Positions 1-5,738 of a DNA stretch of 5,863 bases are shown here, one piece after another. The DNA is from JBFHER01 sp041584055 (GTDB lineage Bacteria > Bacteroidota > Bacteroidia > Bacteroidales > UBA5342): positions 1-5,863 of the forward strand of contig JBFHER010000254.1 of the NCBI GenBank assembly GCA_041584055.1. The letters are read 5' to 3'. The notes beneath the pieces are model-generated. The model worked only from the letters and a program-made list of their open reading frames with translations. It was not told the origin of the DNA and made no database searches. The number at the start of each line of letters is the position of its first letter. The first letter of the stretch is position 1. A program made the position numbers and the translations under genes.

Positions 1-90
1 ATCATCGAAGTCCTGATTAAGTGCAGAATAAATGGCTTCCCTCAGAAAGTGACCATAATTATGATTGAGTATGTAAAGTGTTATTTTCAA
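1..90 (-). CDS. Family 2 glycosyltransferase, N-terminal fragment (gene continues past the left edge)
   Basis: Only the first 30 codons are present, and the frame is open to the window edge. The peptide begins (M)KITLYILNHNYGHFLREA and continues IYSALNQDFDD. This matches the first beta strand and helix of GT-A fold family 2 glycosyltransferases, which typically open with a short hydrophobic strand, then NYNYG, then an amphipathic helix ending in S-x-L-x-Q-x-F-x-D. These enzymes transfer a sugar from a nucleotide donor at the cytoplasmic face of the membrane, which suits the sugar-nucleotide genes upstream. The start is TTG at 88-90: reading upstream in frame there is no ATG or GTG before the stop at 136-138, and there is no Shine-Dalgarno match. 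The heptamer array ends 16 bp upstream. Donor and acceptor cannot be told from 30 residues. The family call is good, but the start and whether the gene is intact are uncertain. Confidence 0.72.
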   Translation of the reverse strand, partial: MKITLYILNHNYGHFLREAIYSALNQDFDD

Positions 91-106
91 TGATTTGTAA
101 CTATTT

Positions 107-204
107 ACTGGTGACTGGTGACTGGTAACTGGTGACTAGTGAATGGTGACTGGTAACTGGTGACTGGTGACTAGTGAATGGTGACTGGTAACTGGTGACT
201 GGTG
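107..204. repeat. Left heptamer array, 14 tandem 7-mers
   Basis: Fourteen contiguous 7-bp units run without a gap. With A = ACTGGTG, B = ACTGGTA, C = ACTAGTG and D = AATGGTG, the order is A A B A C D B A A C D B A A. A higher-order period of 35 bp is visible: 128-169 is identical to 163-204, so the array grew at least once by duplicating five units. Read on the plus strand the consensus is GTGACTG. The right array (611-715) has a related consensus on the opposite strand, so the two arrays face each other across the four-helix-bundle gene. There are no unique spacers between units. Confidence 0.97.
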
Positions 205-213
205 AAATTTTAA

Positions 214-564
214 TTAATTGAGGGATTTTATGAGACCTTGAATCATTTTTGCTATTAATTCTTGTTTATTGGTTAAAGCTAAATAATCGGTACTACTCAA
301 AAAATCAAGATTATTAGCAATAATTAGTTGAGTTTCAACCTCTGCAGCACTTGATAGTGCTATAAATAAGAAATGTTGAAATTCTTTTTTCCCCTTTCTT
401 GAAGCTCCTTCAGCTATATTAGAAGGTATTGAAACAGAGGCTCTTCTTAATTGTGATGTAAGCCCATACTTTTCTTCTGGTGGAAATTTTAATGAAACGC
501 GATAAATTTGGGTAACAAAATCAATGGCATTTTTCCATACATCTAAATCTTTATGTGTTTTCAT
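214..564 (-). CDS. Four-helix-bundle protein, S23 / 23S rRNA intervening-sequence (IVP) family
   Basis: The 116-residue product has the full signature of the S23/IVP four-helix-bundle family (PF05635, TIGR02436 type): HKDLDVW at 4-10, FPPEEKYGL at 27-35, QLRRASVSIPSNIAEG at 38-53, then R56 and KEFQHFLFIALSSAAEVETQL at 60-80. Its length is close to the family's usual one. Members were first seen as ORFs in 23S rRNA intervening sequences and are structurally related to the Avd protein of diversity-generating retroelements. They form oligomers with basic surfaces, and their cellular role is not settled. I chose ATG at 562-564 because family proteins start with M-x-x-H/Y-x-D-L. A TTG at 604-606 would add 14 residues that fit nothing. 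The gene is clearly richer in A+T than its neighbours and is enclosed by facing heptamer arrays, both suggesting that it arrived separately from the operon. The family is near certain; the function is unknown. Confidence 0.95.
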   Translation of the reverse strand: MKTHKDLDVWKNAIDFVTQIYRVSLKFPPEEKYGLTSQLRRASVSIPSNIAEGASRKGKKEFQHFLFIALSSAAEVETQLIIANNLDFLSSTDYLALTNKQELIAKMIQGLIKSLN

Positions 565-579
565 AGTTTCAGGTATTAA

Positions 580-606
580 ATTATAACATGTTACATTTAA
601 AACCAA
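580..606 (-). promoter_or_regulatory. Possible private promoter of the four-helix-bundle gene
   Basis: On the minus strand, TTGGTT (601-606) is followed 15 bp later by TATAAT (580-585), which lies 15 bp before the ATG at 564. This would leave a very short 5' leader. The region lies between the right array and the gene. The spacing is short for a sigma-70 pattern, the match to the Bacteroidota TAnnTTTG element is poor, and AT-rich DNA gives such matches by chance. Confidence 0.25.
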
Positions 607-610
607 TCCC

Positions 611-715
611 TAGTCACTAGTCACAAATCACTAATCACTAATCACCAATCACTATTCACTATTCACCAATCACTATTCACTAATCACTAGTCACTAGTCA
701 CTAATCACCAATCAC
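611..715. repeat. Right heptamer array, 15 tandem 7-mers, inverted relative to the left array
   Basis: Fifteen contiguous 7-bp units ending in TCAC run from 611 to 715. The units are TAGTCAC (4), TAATCAC (4), CAATCAC (3), TATTCAC (3) and AAATCAC (1). On the minus strand the consensus is GTGAYTR, against GTGACTG on the plus strand for the left array. The right units are therefore more varied and richer in T, and the arrays are related but not copies. In RNA most units of one array could pair with units of the other at five or six of seven positions, counting G-U pairs, in many registers. The last base of the array is also the first base of the epimerase stop codon (715-717 on the plus strand). 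Confidence 0.95.
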
Positions 716-1698
716 TAAATAACCTCCATCCCCCTCACCAGCTCCTGATTCTCAAGATACCACTCAACACTTCTTTTTACGCCTTCTTCAACTGACACCT
801 CGGGTTTCCAGAGCAGCATCTGTCCTGCTTTGGAGATATCGGCCCAGGTCTCTTTCATGTCGGCTTTATGCGATGGGTGCCTTTCAATGACTGCTTTTTT
901 ACCAAGTTCGACTTCGATCATGGCAATGAAGCTATTGATGGATACAGGGTTGTTCCCGCCACCAAGATTGAACACCTCGTAGCCCACTTCTTTGGATGCC
1001 GCGATGGTCCCACTTGCAATGTCATCCACGTAGGTGAAATCCCGGGCTTGTTCCCCATCCCCATAAAGTGTAATAGGGGTTCCTTCAGCTATCCATTTGA
1101 TAAACCTGAACGGTGCCATATCAGGACGGCCTGCCGGTCCAAAAACAGTAAAATACCTTACAACGGACACATCAATGCCATGCATCTTATGGTAAGAATA
1201 GGCCATCATCTCTGCTGCCTTTTTAGAGGCGGCATAAGGAGTTAACGGCGTATTCACCGCCAGGCTTTCTACAAAGGGCATCGGCAAACCAGCATAGAGA
1301 GAGGAGGTGGATGCAAGAATAAACTTCTTCACATCATATTGACGCATCAGCTCAAGTAAATTTAAGGTTCCCGTGGAGTTGGTGGAGTTATAAACAAAAG
1401 GATTCTCCAGGCTATATCGTACACCGGCCCTCGCGGCTAAATTGTAGATCACTGAGAATTTGTTATCCTTGAATAAAAGCCCCAAACCTGAATAATCTTC
1501 AATATCTATTTCGTGAAAAGAAAAGTTATCATGTTTCTTAAGTCCGGCAAGCCGATGTTGCTTTAAACGCACATCGTAATAATCGTTCATGTTATCCACT
1601 CCTACGACTTTCACCCCTTGTTGCAGCAACAGGTCAGCAGTACGAGAAGCAATGAATCCGGCAACCCCGGTTACCAAAACGGTTTTTGAAGTATCCAT
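715..1698 (-). CDS. NAD-dependent UDP-uronate 4-epimerase (extended SDR, CapI/UDP-glucuronate 4-epimerase type)
   Basis: The 327-residue protein is an extended short-chain dehydrogenase/reductase. The N-terminal Rossmann motif is TGVAGFIAS (10-18), with alanine in place of the third glycine. D35 is placed to bind the NAD ribose. NLAARAGVRYS (86-96) is typical of UDP-glucuronate 4-epimerases. The active site shows the serine cluster near 130-133 and Y155-x-x-x-K159. RYFTVFGPAGRPDMA (181-195) and GDGEQARDFTYVDD (213-226) complete the family pattern. The reaction inverts C4 of a UDP-hexuronic acid through a 4-keto intermediate in the cytoplasm. Motifs favour UDP-GlcA to UDP-GalA, but the neighbouring dehydrogenase makes UDP-N-acetylhexosaminuronic acids, so a TviC-like role on the N-acetylated form is possible. 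The start is the ATG at 1696-1698, directly before the nucleotide-binding strand. Length is slightly under the usual 335-350, and the gene looks intact. It lies 122 bp after the dehydrogenase, and its stop codon touches the heptamer array. Confidence 0.9.
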   Translation of the reverse strand: MDTSKTVLVTGVAGFIASRTADLLLQQGVKVVGVDNMNDYYDVRLKQHRLAGLKKHDNFSFHEIDIEDYSGLGLLFKDNKFSVIYNLAARAGVRYSLENPFVYNSTNSTGTLNLLELMRQYDVKKFILASTSSLYAGLPMPFVESLAVNTPLTPYAASKKAAEMMAYSYHKMHGIDVSVVRYFTVFGPAGRPDMAPFRFIKWIAEGTPITLYGDGEQARDFTYVDDIASGTIAASKEVGYEVFNLGGGNNPVSINSFIAMIEVELGKKAVIERHPSHKADMKETWADISKAGQMLLWKPEVSVEEGVKRSVEWYLENQELVRGMEVI

Positions 1699-1717
1699 TT
1701 CCAGTTAATATTTTATC

Positions 1718-1790
1718 AAAAAAATTTCTCCCCTCCTTGAAAGGCGAGTGATGGTTATTTCAACGCATCAAACTCTGTGGGAGGGAGAAA
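1718..1790 (-). terminator. Terminator-like hairpin with T-tract between dehydrogenase and epimerase genes
   Basis: In the minus-strand transcript, the segment from 1790 to 1780 can pair with 1736 to 1725 to give 11 base pairs with one bulged G (arms UUUCUCCCUCC and GGAGGGGAGAAA). The 3' arm is followed at once by seven U (1718-1724). Inside the loop a second 6-bp stem is possible (TTGAAA at 1737-1742 with TTTCAA at 1758-1763), directly abutting the outer stem. Stem plus U-tract is the layout of an intrinsic terminator, but it lies only 19 bp before the epimerase start and inside what looks like one operon. It may be an attenuator, a partly effective terminator overcome by the NusG-like protein, or the remnant of a small interspersed repeat. 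The long outer loop lowers confidence. Confidence 0.45.
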
Positions 1791-1820
1791 CAATTTTATA
1801 TTTTCTCTGAGGCGAGAAGC

Positions 1821-3110
1821 CTACAGGCGCCCATCAGGAATTGTACCAGGAAGAACGCCTTTAATGTCGTAAATTACGCCATTTCCATTGCGAAGGGACA
1901 TGAGATCCATTGTCAGGAATTCGTTGTGCGCTACAGCAAGCACAATTGCATCGAAGTGGTTTGACTCAGCCTCTTCCAGCTTATTAATGATGTCGATTCC
2001 ATACTCAGCTTTCACTTCTTCCGGGTCTGCCCAGGGATCCAGTACAGTTACCTTGCAATGATACTCAAAGAACTCACGGATCACATCCACCACTTTGGTA
2101 TTTCTTACATCGGGACAATTTTCCTTAAAAGTGACACCCAAAACAAGGATTCTGGCTTTTACAACCGGAATATTCTTTTTGATCATCAGTTTTATCACCT
2201 TGCTGGCCACGAATCGCCCCATGTTATCGTTGACACGACGACCTGAGCGAATCACTTCCGGATAATACCCAAGAGATTCTGCTTTATATGCCAGGTAGTA
2301 AGGATCCACCCCAATACAATGTCCACCAACCAAACCCGGGCGATACTTTAAAAAGTTCCACTTTGTGCCTGCGGCCTCGATCACTTCATTTGTATCAATG
2401 CCCATTCTGTCGAAGATCAAAGCCAACTCATTCACAAACGAAATATTCAAATCGCGTTGGGCATTTTCAATGACTTTCGATGCTTCAGCCACTTTAATGC
2501 TTGTTGCTTTATGGGTTCCTGCAGTGATGATTGATTTGTATAACTGATCCACTTCTTCTGCGATTTCAGGTGTAGAACCGGATGTTACTTTTTTAATCTT
2601 GGTCACCGTATGCACTTTATCACCAGGATTGATTCTTTCAGGAGAATAGCCTGCATAAAAATCCTTATTGAATGTTAAACCTGAAACACTTTCAAGCACC
2701 GGAATGCAATCTTCTTCCGTAGCACCAGGGTAAACGGTCGATTCATAAATAACGATGTCGCCTTTCTTCAATACCTTACCGATGGATTCGGAAGCTTTTT
2801 TCAGGGGTGTCAAATCAGGCACTTTGTTATCATCAATGGGTGTTGGAACCGTTACGATGTAGATCTGACAATCTCTGATACCATCCAAATTAGTTACAAA
2901 ACTGATTCCAATATCATTGGTTGAAGTCTGAAGCACACGCTTTAAATCCTCATCCTCAATTTCCAGGGTACGGTCATACCCTGCGTTTAGTTCTTGAACT
3001 CTTTTTTCATTGATATCAAATCCAATGGTTGGAAACTTTTTTCCAAACTCAACAGCCAGTGGTAATCCAACATACCCCAGACCTACTACGGCAATTTTCT
3101 TTTGATTCAT
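1821..3110 (-). CDS. tviB: UDP-N-acetylhexosamine 6-dehydrogenase (TviB/WbpO type nucleotide-sugar dehydrogenase)
   Basis: The 429-residue protein has the complete three-part layout of the UDP-glucose/GDP-mannose dehydrogenase family. The N-terminal NAD-binding domain carries VVGLGYVGLPLA (8-19), PTPID (89-93) and ESTVYPG (123-129). The central domain has SPERINPGD (156-164) and the catalytic cysteine C265 in GGHCIGVDPYYL (262-273). The C-terminal UDP-binding domain has VTFKENCPDVRNTK (326-339). The GGHCIGVDPYYL and FKENCPD versions are those of the Vi-antigen TviB and WbpO group, which oxidises C6 of UDP-GlcNAc or UDP-GalNAc twice with NAD+ to give the uronic acid. UDP-glucose dehydrogenases normally differ at these motifs. 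Whether the substrate is the gluco or galacto form cannot be read from sequence. ATG at 3108-3110 sits directly before the Rossmann strand, with AT-rich sequence and no Shine-Dalgarno match upstream. The gene is intact, and its product would feed the downstream epimerase or glycosyltransferases. Confidence 0.93.
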   Translation of the reverse strand: MNQKKIAVVGLGYVGLPLAVEFGKKFPTIGFDINEKRVQELNAGYDRTLEIEDEDLKRVLQTSTNDIGISFVTNLDGIRDCQIYIVTVPTPIDDNKVPDLTPLKKASESIGKVLKKGDIVIYESTVYPGATEEDCIPVLESVSGLTFNKDFYAGYSPERINPGDKVHTVTKIKKVTSGSTPEIAEEVDQLYKSIITAGTHKATSIKVAEASKVIENAQRDLNISFVNELALIFDRMGIDTNEVIEAAGTKWNFLKYRPGLVGGHCIGVDPYYLAYKAESLGYYPEVIRSGRRVNDNMGRFVASKVIKLMIKKNIPVVKARILVLGVTFKENCPDVRNTKVVDVIREFFEYHCKVTVLDPWADPEEVKAEYGIDIINKLEEAESNHFDAIVLAVAHNEFLTMDLMSLRNGNGVIYDIKGVLPGTIPDGRL

Positions 3111-3277
3111 TGATTTAATTTATTAGCGATGAGCGCAGAATGATGGACAATTGCCCTTCTCGTCTTTGGCTCAGAAAAATTTCTTATTATTTTTTTGTTT
3201 CTGTAATCATGAATTTTATCCCGCTAGTTGTGAGGACTGTAGGGAAGTACCTCACCCCCGGCCCTCTCCATCTTTCA
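3111..3277. other. Intergenic gap between permease and dehydrogenase genes, with a small hairpin and a C-rich repeat-like segment
   Basis: No coding frame is convincing here. GTGAGG (3230-3235) and CCTCAC (3250-3255) form a 6-bp stem around a 14-nt loop, without a U-tract on the minus strand, so it is not a standard terminator. The adjoining C-rich stretch 3250-3269 (CCTCACCCCCGGCCCTCTCC) resembles a short sequence I recall as scattered in many Bacteroidota intergenic regions; that is a recollection, not a search result. The rest, nearest the dehydrogenase start, is AT-rich and could hold a promoter, but I see no clear TAnnTTTG element. Confidence 0.4.
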
Positions 3278-5083
3278 CTAAAATCCCCAAAAATATTGCA
3301 CAACAACAATGGTTGTAATCATTGTCAGTATATTTAAAGGAAGTCCTACTTTTAAATAATCCGTAAAACGGTAATTTCCGATCCCCTGAACAATTAAATT
3401 CGTTTGATAACCTATGGGTGTACTAAAGCTTGCTGATGCAGCAATGCATATTGTGATGAAGAATGGTCTTGGATCAACACCCAATTGTTGTGACGCCGCA
3501 TATGCAATTGGAAAACACAGTGCAGCAGCGGCATTGTTTGTTATAATTTCAGTAAACAGCATGGTGATAAGATAAATACCTGCCAAAACCCCAACCGGAC
3601 CATAACGTTTAAAGATGCCAATTGTAAAGGAGGCAATGGCATCGGCAACACCTGAATTTTGCAGCGCCTTGCTTATTCCAAATGCACAGGCAATGGTAAT
3701 TAACACATCCCAGCTAATGGCTTTTGTGTATCTCTTTGCCGGCAAAATACCAAAGATTGACATGACCACAACTGCCAGGGCTGCAAAGAAAAACATATCA
3801 AGACTGGTGCTTCCATAGATTTTAATTTCATTTAAAAATGTTGCACCAAGCACCATTCCAAGAACGATGATCAATGAAAACCACATTTTGTCACGCCGTT
3901 CAGGTTTTGAGATATCCCCAAGATAAGACGTCGTATAAAAAATTCTGGAATCTCCCCAGTCCTCAATAAATTTATCCGTTGTTAGAAAAATAAGATTGTC
4001 ACCAGGCTTTAAAACAACGTCTTTAACATTCTTAGCAATGCGTGCGCCACTTCGATGAACAGCCATCACAATTGCATTGTAATGGGATAAGAAATCATAC
4101 TCTCCAATTGTTTTTCCGATGCCTGGGAATCTTGGTGAAATAACCACTTCAATCTGACGAAGGGCTTTATTTCTGAAATCCGCATCAACATTTGTAAGGC
4201 AACTTAACTCAAGTCCTTTGATATCCTGCAGCGCCTCAACCGTGTCTGATTTCCCGGCAAGCAATAGGTGATCTCCCTCCTCAATCTTGTACTTTTCTTT
4301 TCCTGTTTTGATGGTAACACCTTTTCTGTGGATGGAAGAAACCACAAAATCTTTCAGTTTTTCACTTTTTCGCCTTTCGATGATCTGACCTATCAAAGGG
4401 CTTCCTCTGCGAACGATGGTATCAAAATAATATTCTCTAAAATCAACAAAGGTATATGTTTTCTTCACCCTTTTTCCAGGAAGTAATAGGTTCCCGAATA
4501 TTGTCAGATAGATGAACCCAACAATCAAAACAAAGATACCCACCTTCCCTATTTCAAACATCCCCAGCCCCTTGAAACCTGATTCCAACATCATTCCGTG
4601 CACAATCAGGTTTGTGGAGGTTCCTATGAGTGTACATGTTCCTCCAAGAATGGTGGCATAGGATAATGGGATCAGGAATTTTGACGCAGGCAGGTTCACC
4701 TTCTCTGCCCATCGTTTAAAAATGGGGGCAAAAATAATAACAACGGGGGTGTTATTTAAAAATGCGGATAGACCGGAGACAGGCAAGAGTGTACGCAGAT
4801 AAAGCTTTGGCACAGACAAGGCTTTTTTAGGCAACATGACCTTGGCCAAATAGTTCAATCCTCCCGTTTCCCTAATCCCCTCACTCACCAGAAATAGAAC
4901 TGCAATGGTGATCATCCCCTTATTGGAAAAACCGGCCAGAGCCTCATTGGCACTAATGATTCCAAGGCCTATAAACAGCACCAAAACGATAAACAAAATC
5001 AAGCCTGGACGCAGAAGTTCTTTGACCAGCGCCACCACCATCATGATGATTATTAAACCGACTAATATTGCCTGAAAAATCAA
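3278..5083 (-). CDS. SLC13/DASS-family anion permease with two TrkA-C (RCK-C) domains
   Basis: The 601-residue inner-membrane protein has two hydrophobic halves around a soluble middle. Hydrophobic segments lie near 4-20, 27-47, 57-70, 98-120, 136-160 and 181-200, then near 400-418, 427-447, 457-475, 495-512, 515-533, 540-556 and 578-598. The paired substrate-clamp motifs of the divalent-anion/sodium symporters are visible: LNNTPVV (109-115) with GTSTNLIV (154-161), and TEIITNNAAAAL (511-522) with STPIGYQTNLIV (554-565). The middle contains two TrkA-C-like domains (about 223-285 and 311-376), each with a G-x-x-I-G core and ending in G-D-x-L. The family carries sulfate, phosphate, dicarboxylates or other anions, and the substrate is not readable here. 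The start is TTG at 5081-5083, 12 bp after the NusG-like stop codon and in the same frame. The first ATG (5042-5044) would cut off the first membrane segment, so I prefer TTG. Presence in a polysaccharide operon is unusual and may reflect sulfate supply. Confidence 0.88.
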   Translation of the reverse strand: MIFQAILVGLIIIMMVVALVKELLRPGLILFIVLVLFIGLGIISANEALAGFSNKGMITIAVLFLVSEGIRETGGLNYLAKVMLPKKALSVPKLYLRTLLPVSGLSAFLNNTPVVIIFAPIFKRWAEKVNLPASKFLIPLSYATILGGTCTLIGTSTNLIVHGMMLESGFKGLGMFEIGKVGIFVLIVGFIYLTIFGNLLLPGKRVKKTYTFVDFREYYFDTIVRRGSPLIGQIIERRKSEKLKDFVVSSIHRKGVTIKTGKEKYKIEEGDHLLLAGKSDTVEALQDIKGLELSCLTNVDADFRNKALRQIEVVISPRFPGIGKTIGEYDFLSHYNAIVMAVHRSGARIAKNVKDVVLKPGDNLIFLTTDKFIEDWGDSRIFYTTSYLGDISKPERRDKMWFSLIIVLGMVLGATFLNEIKIYGSTSLDMFFFAALAVVVMSIFGILPAKRYTKAISWDVLITIACAFGISKALQNSGVADAIASFTIGIFKRYGPVGVLAGIYLITMLFTEIITNNAAAALCFPIAYAASQQLGVDPRPFFITICIAASASFSTPIGYQTNLIVQGIGNYRFTDYLKVGLPLNILTMITTIVVVQYFWGF

Positions 5084-5095
5084 GTTCGAGATTGA

Positions 5096-5650
5096 TTATT
5101 TTTTTAATATCTTTTTTAAATAAACAGCATTCACCTCAACCTGCAATGCAAAACCAAGGTTCTCGGGACGGATCTGAAATTTATATTTTCCCCTTTGAAA
5201 AACGACTTCCCCAACAGCCCCCTGCATTGGACCTCCTGTAATTTCAACTTTGTCACCTTTTTTAATGTTTGCAGTCACCAATACTGTCTGATCAGATGCC
5301 TCTTCAAGCAGCAACTTCATCACTTCCACCTCTCGTTCACGAATGGGTGTTGGTTTTCCTTCAAAGGTTATATAACGCACAAGGTAAGGACAATCCAGCA
5401 CTTTATAGTACTGTTTTCTGGTTACTTTCACAAAAATATAGGACGGAATCAGAGGTGATTCTATCCATTTCTTTCTGTCGCTCCACTGTTTTAGCTCTCG
5501 CTTTAAAGGGAGGTATACTTCAAAGCCATCCTCCAATAGCCAATCCATTGCTCTTTTCTCCGCTCTGGAACGCGTGTACAATGCAAACCAAACAGCTTCA
5601 TCAACCCTGGCTTCATCATTTATAAGTTCCTCATTACCTGACTCTTTCAT
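5096..5650 (-). CDS. NusG-like transcription antiterminator, UpxY/LoaP-type
   Basis: The 184-residue protein has a NusG N-terminal domain followed by a KOW domain. WFALYTRSRAEKRA (21-34) is the opening strand and helix, QWSDRKKWIESPLIPSYIFV (55-74) is the core signature of the specialised NusG paralogues, and KKGDKVEITGGPMQGAVGEV (130-149) is the KOW loop. Housekeeping NusG would normally lie beside secE and ribosomal genes. A paralogue at the head of a polysaccharide cluster fits the UpxY group, which binds RNA polymerase and promotes readthrough of its own long operon. ATG at 5648-5650 is the first ATG in the frame and leaves 20 residues before the conserved tryptophan, already longer than usual. 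A TTG at 5720-5722 would add 24 more residues; since other genes here appear to use TTG, it cannot be dismissed. The permease follows after 12 bp, so the two are surely co-transcribed. Confidence 0.9.
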   Translation of the reverse strand: MKESGNEELINDEARVDEAVWFALYTRSRAEKRAMDWLLEDGFEVYLPLKRELKQWSDRKKWIESPLIPSYIFVKVTRKQYYKVLDCPYLVRYITFEGKPTPIREREVEVMKLLLEEASDQTVLVTANIKKGDKVEITGGPMQGAVGEVVFQRGKYKFQIRPENLGFALQVEVNAVYLKKILKK

Positions 5651-5738
5651 TAATTTGGTAATTTCCGTTTTACACAGCTTCGCCCCCTCAGTCCCATTTA
5701 CAAGTTCTAAGTTGGCACACAATTTTTAATAAACTATT

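Larger units (their letters stand above)
102..721. mobile_element. Candidate intervening-sequence-like unit: four-helix-bundle gene between inverted heptamer arrays
   Basis: Two heptamer arrays of similar length (98 and 105 bp) lie in opposite orientation on either side of a single S23/IVP-type gene. A transcript of the unit could fold into one long imperfect stem with the ORF in the loop, the same plan as intervening sequences inserted in bacterial 23S rRNA. The hexamer TATTTA sits at the outer edge of both arrays in inverted orientation (102-107 and 716-721), which could mark the ends or be chance. The unit is AT-rich: 241-300 has 15 G+C of 60, against 31 of 60 at 1021-1080 in the epimerase gene. 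It separates two genes that would otherwise be almost adjacent. No transposase, recombinase or clear target-site duplication is visible, so mobility is an inference and the exact ends are approximate. Confidence 0.5.

Noticed and set aside
107..204. CRISPR array
   Set aside because: Units are 7 bp and directly abutting, with no unique spacers, and no cas gene is present.
214..564. Diversity-generating retroelement accessory (Avd) gene
   Set aside because: The fold family is related, but there is no reverse transcriptase, template repeat or variable repeat in the window, and the motifs are those of the S23/IVP group.
565..606. N-terminal extension of the four-helix-bundle protein from a TTG at 604-606
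   Set aside because: The 14 added residues match nothing in the family, whose members begin at the M-x-x-H-K-D-L segment.
107..715. True 23S rRNA intervening sequence
   Set aside because: The flanks are protein-coding (epimerase and glycosyltransferase), not rRNA.
868..1245. Plus-strand open frame of 125 codons
   Set aside because: It lies wholly antisense to the well-conserved epimerase gene, and its translation resembles no protein family I know.
5195..5625. Plus-strand open frames opposite the NusG-like gene
   Set aside because: Two overlapping frames, both antisense to a clear NusG/KOW gene, with low-quality translations rich in Cys, His and Phe.
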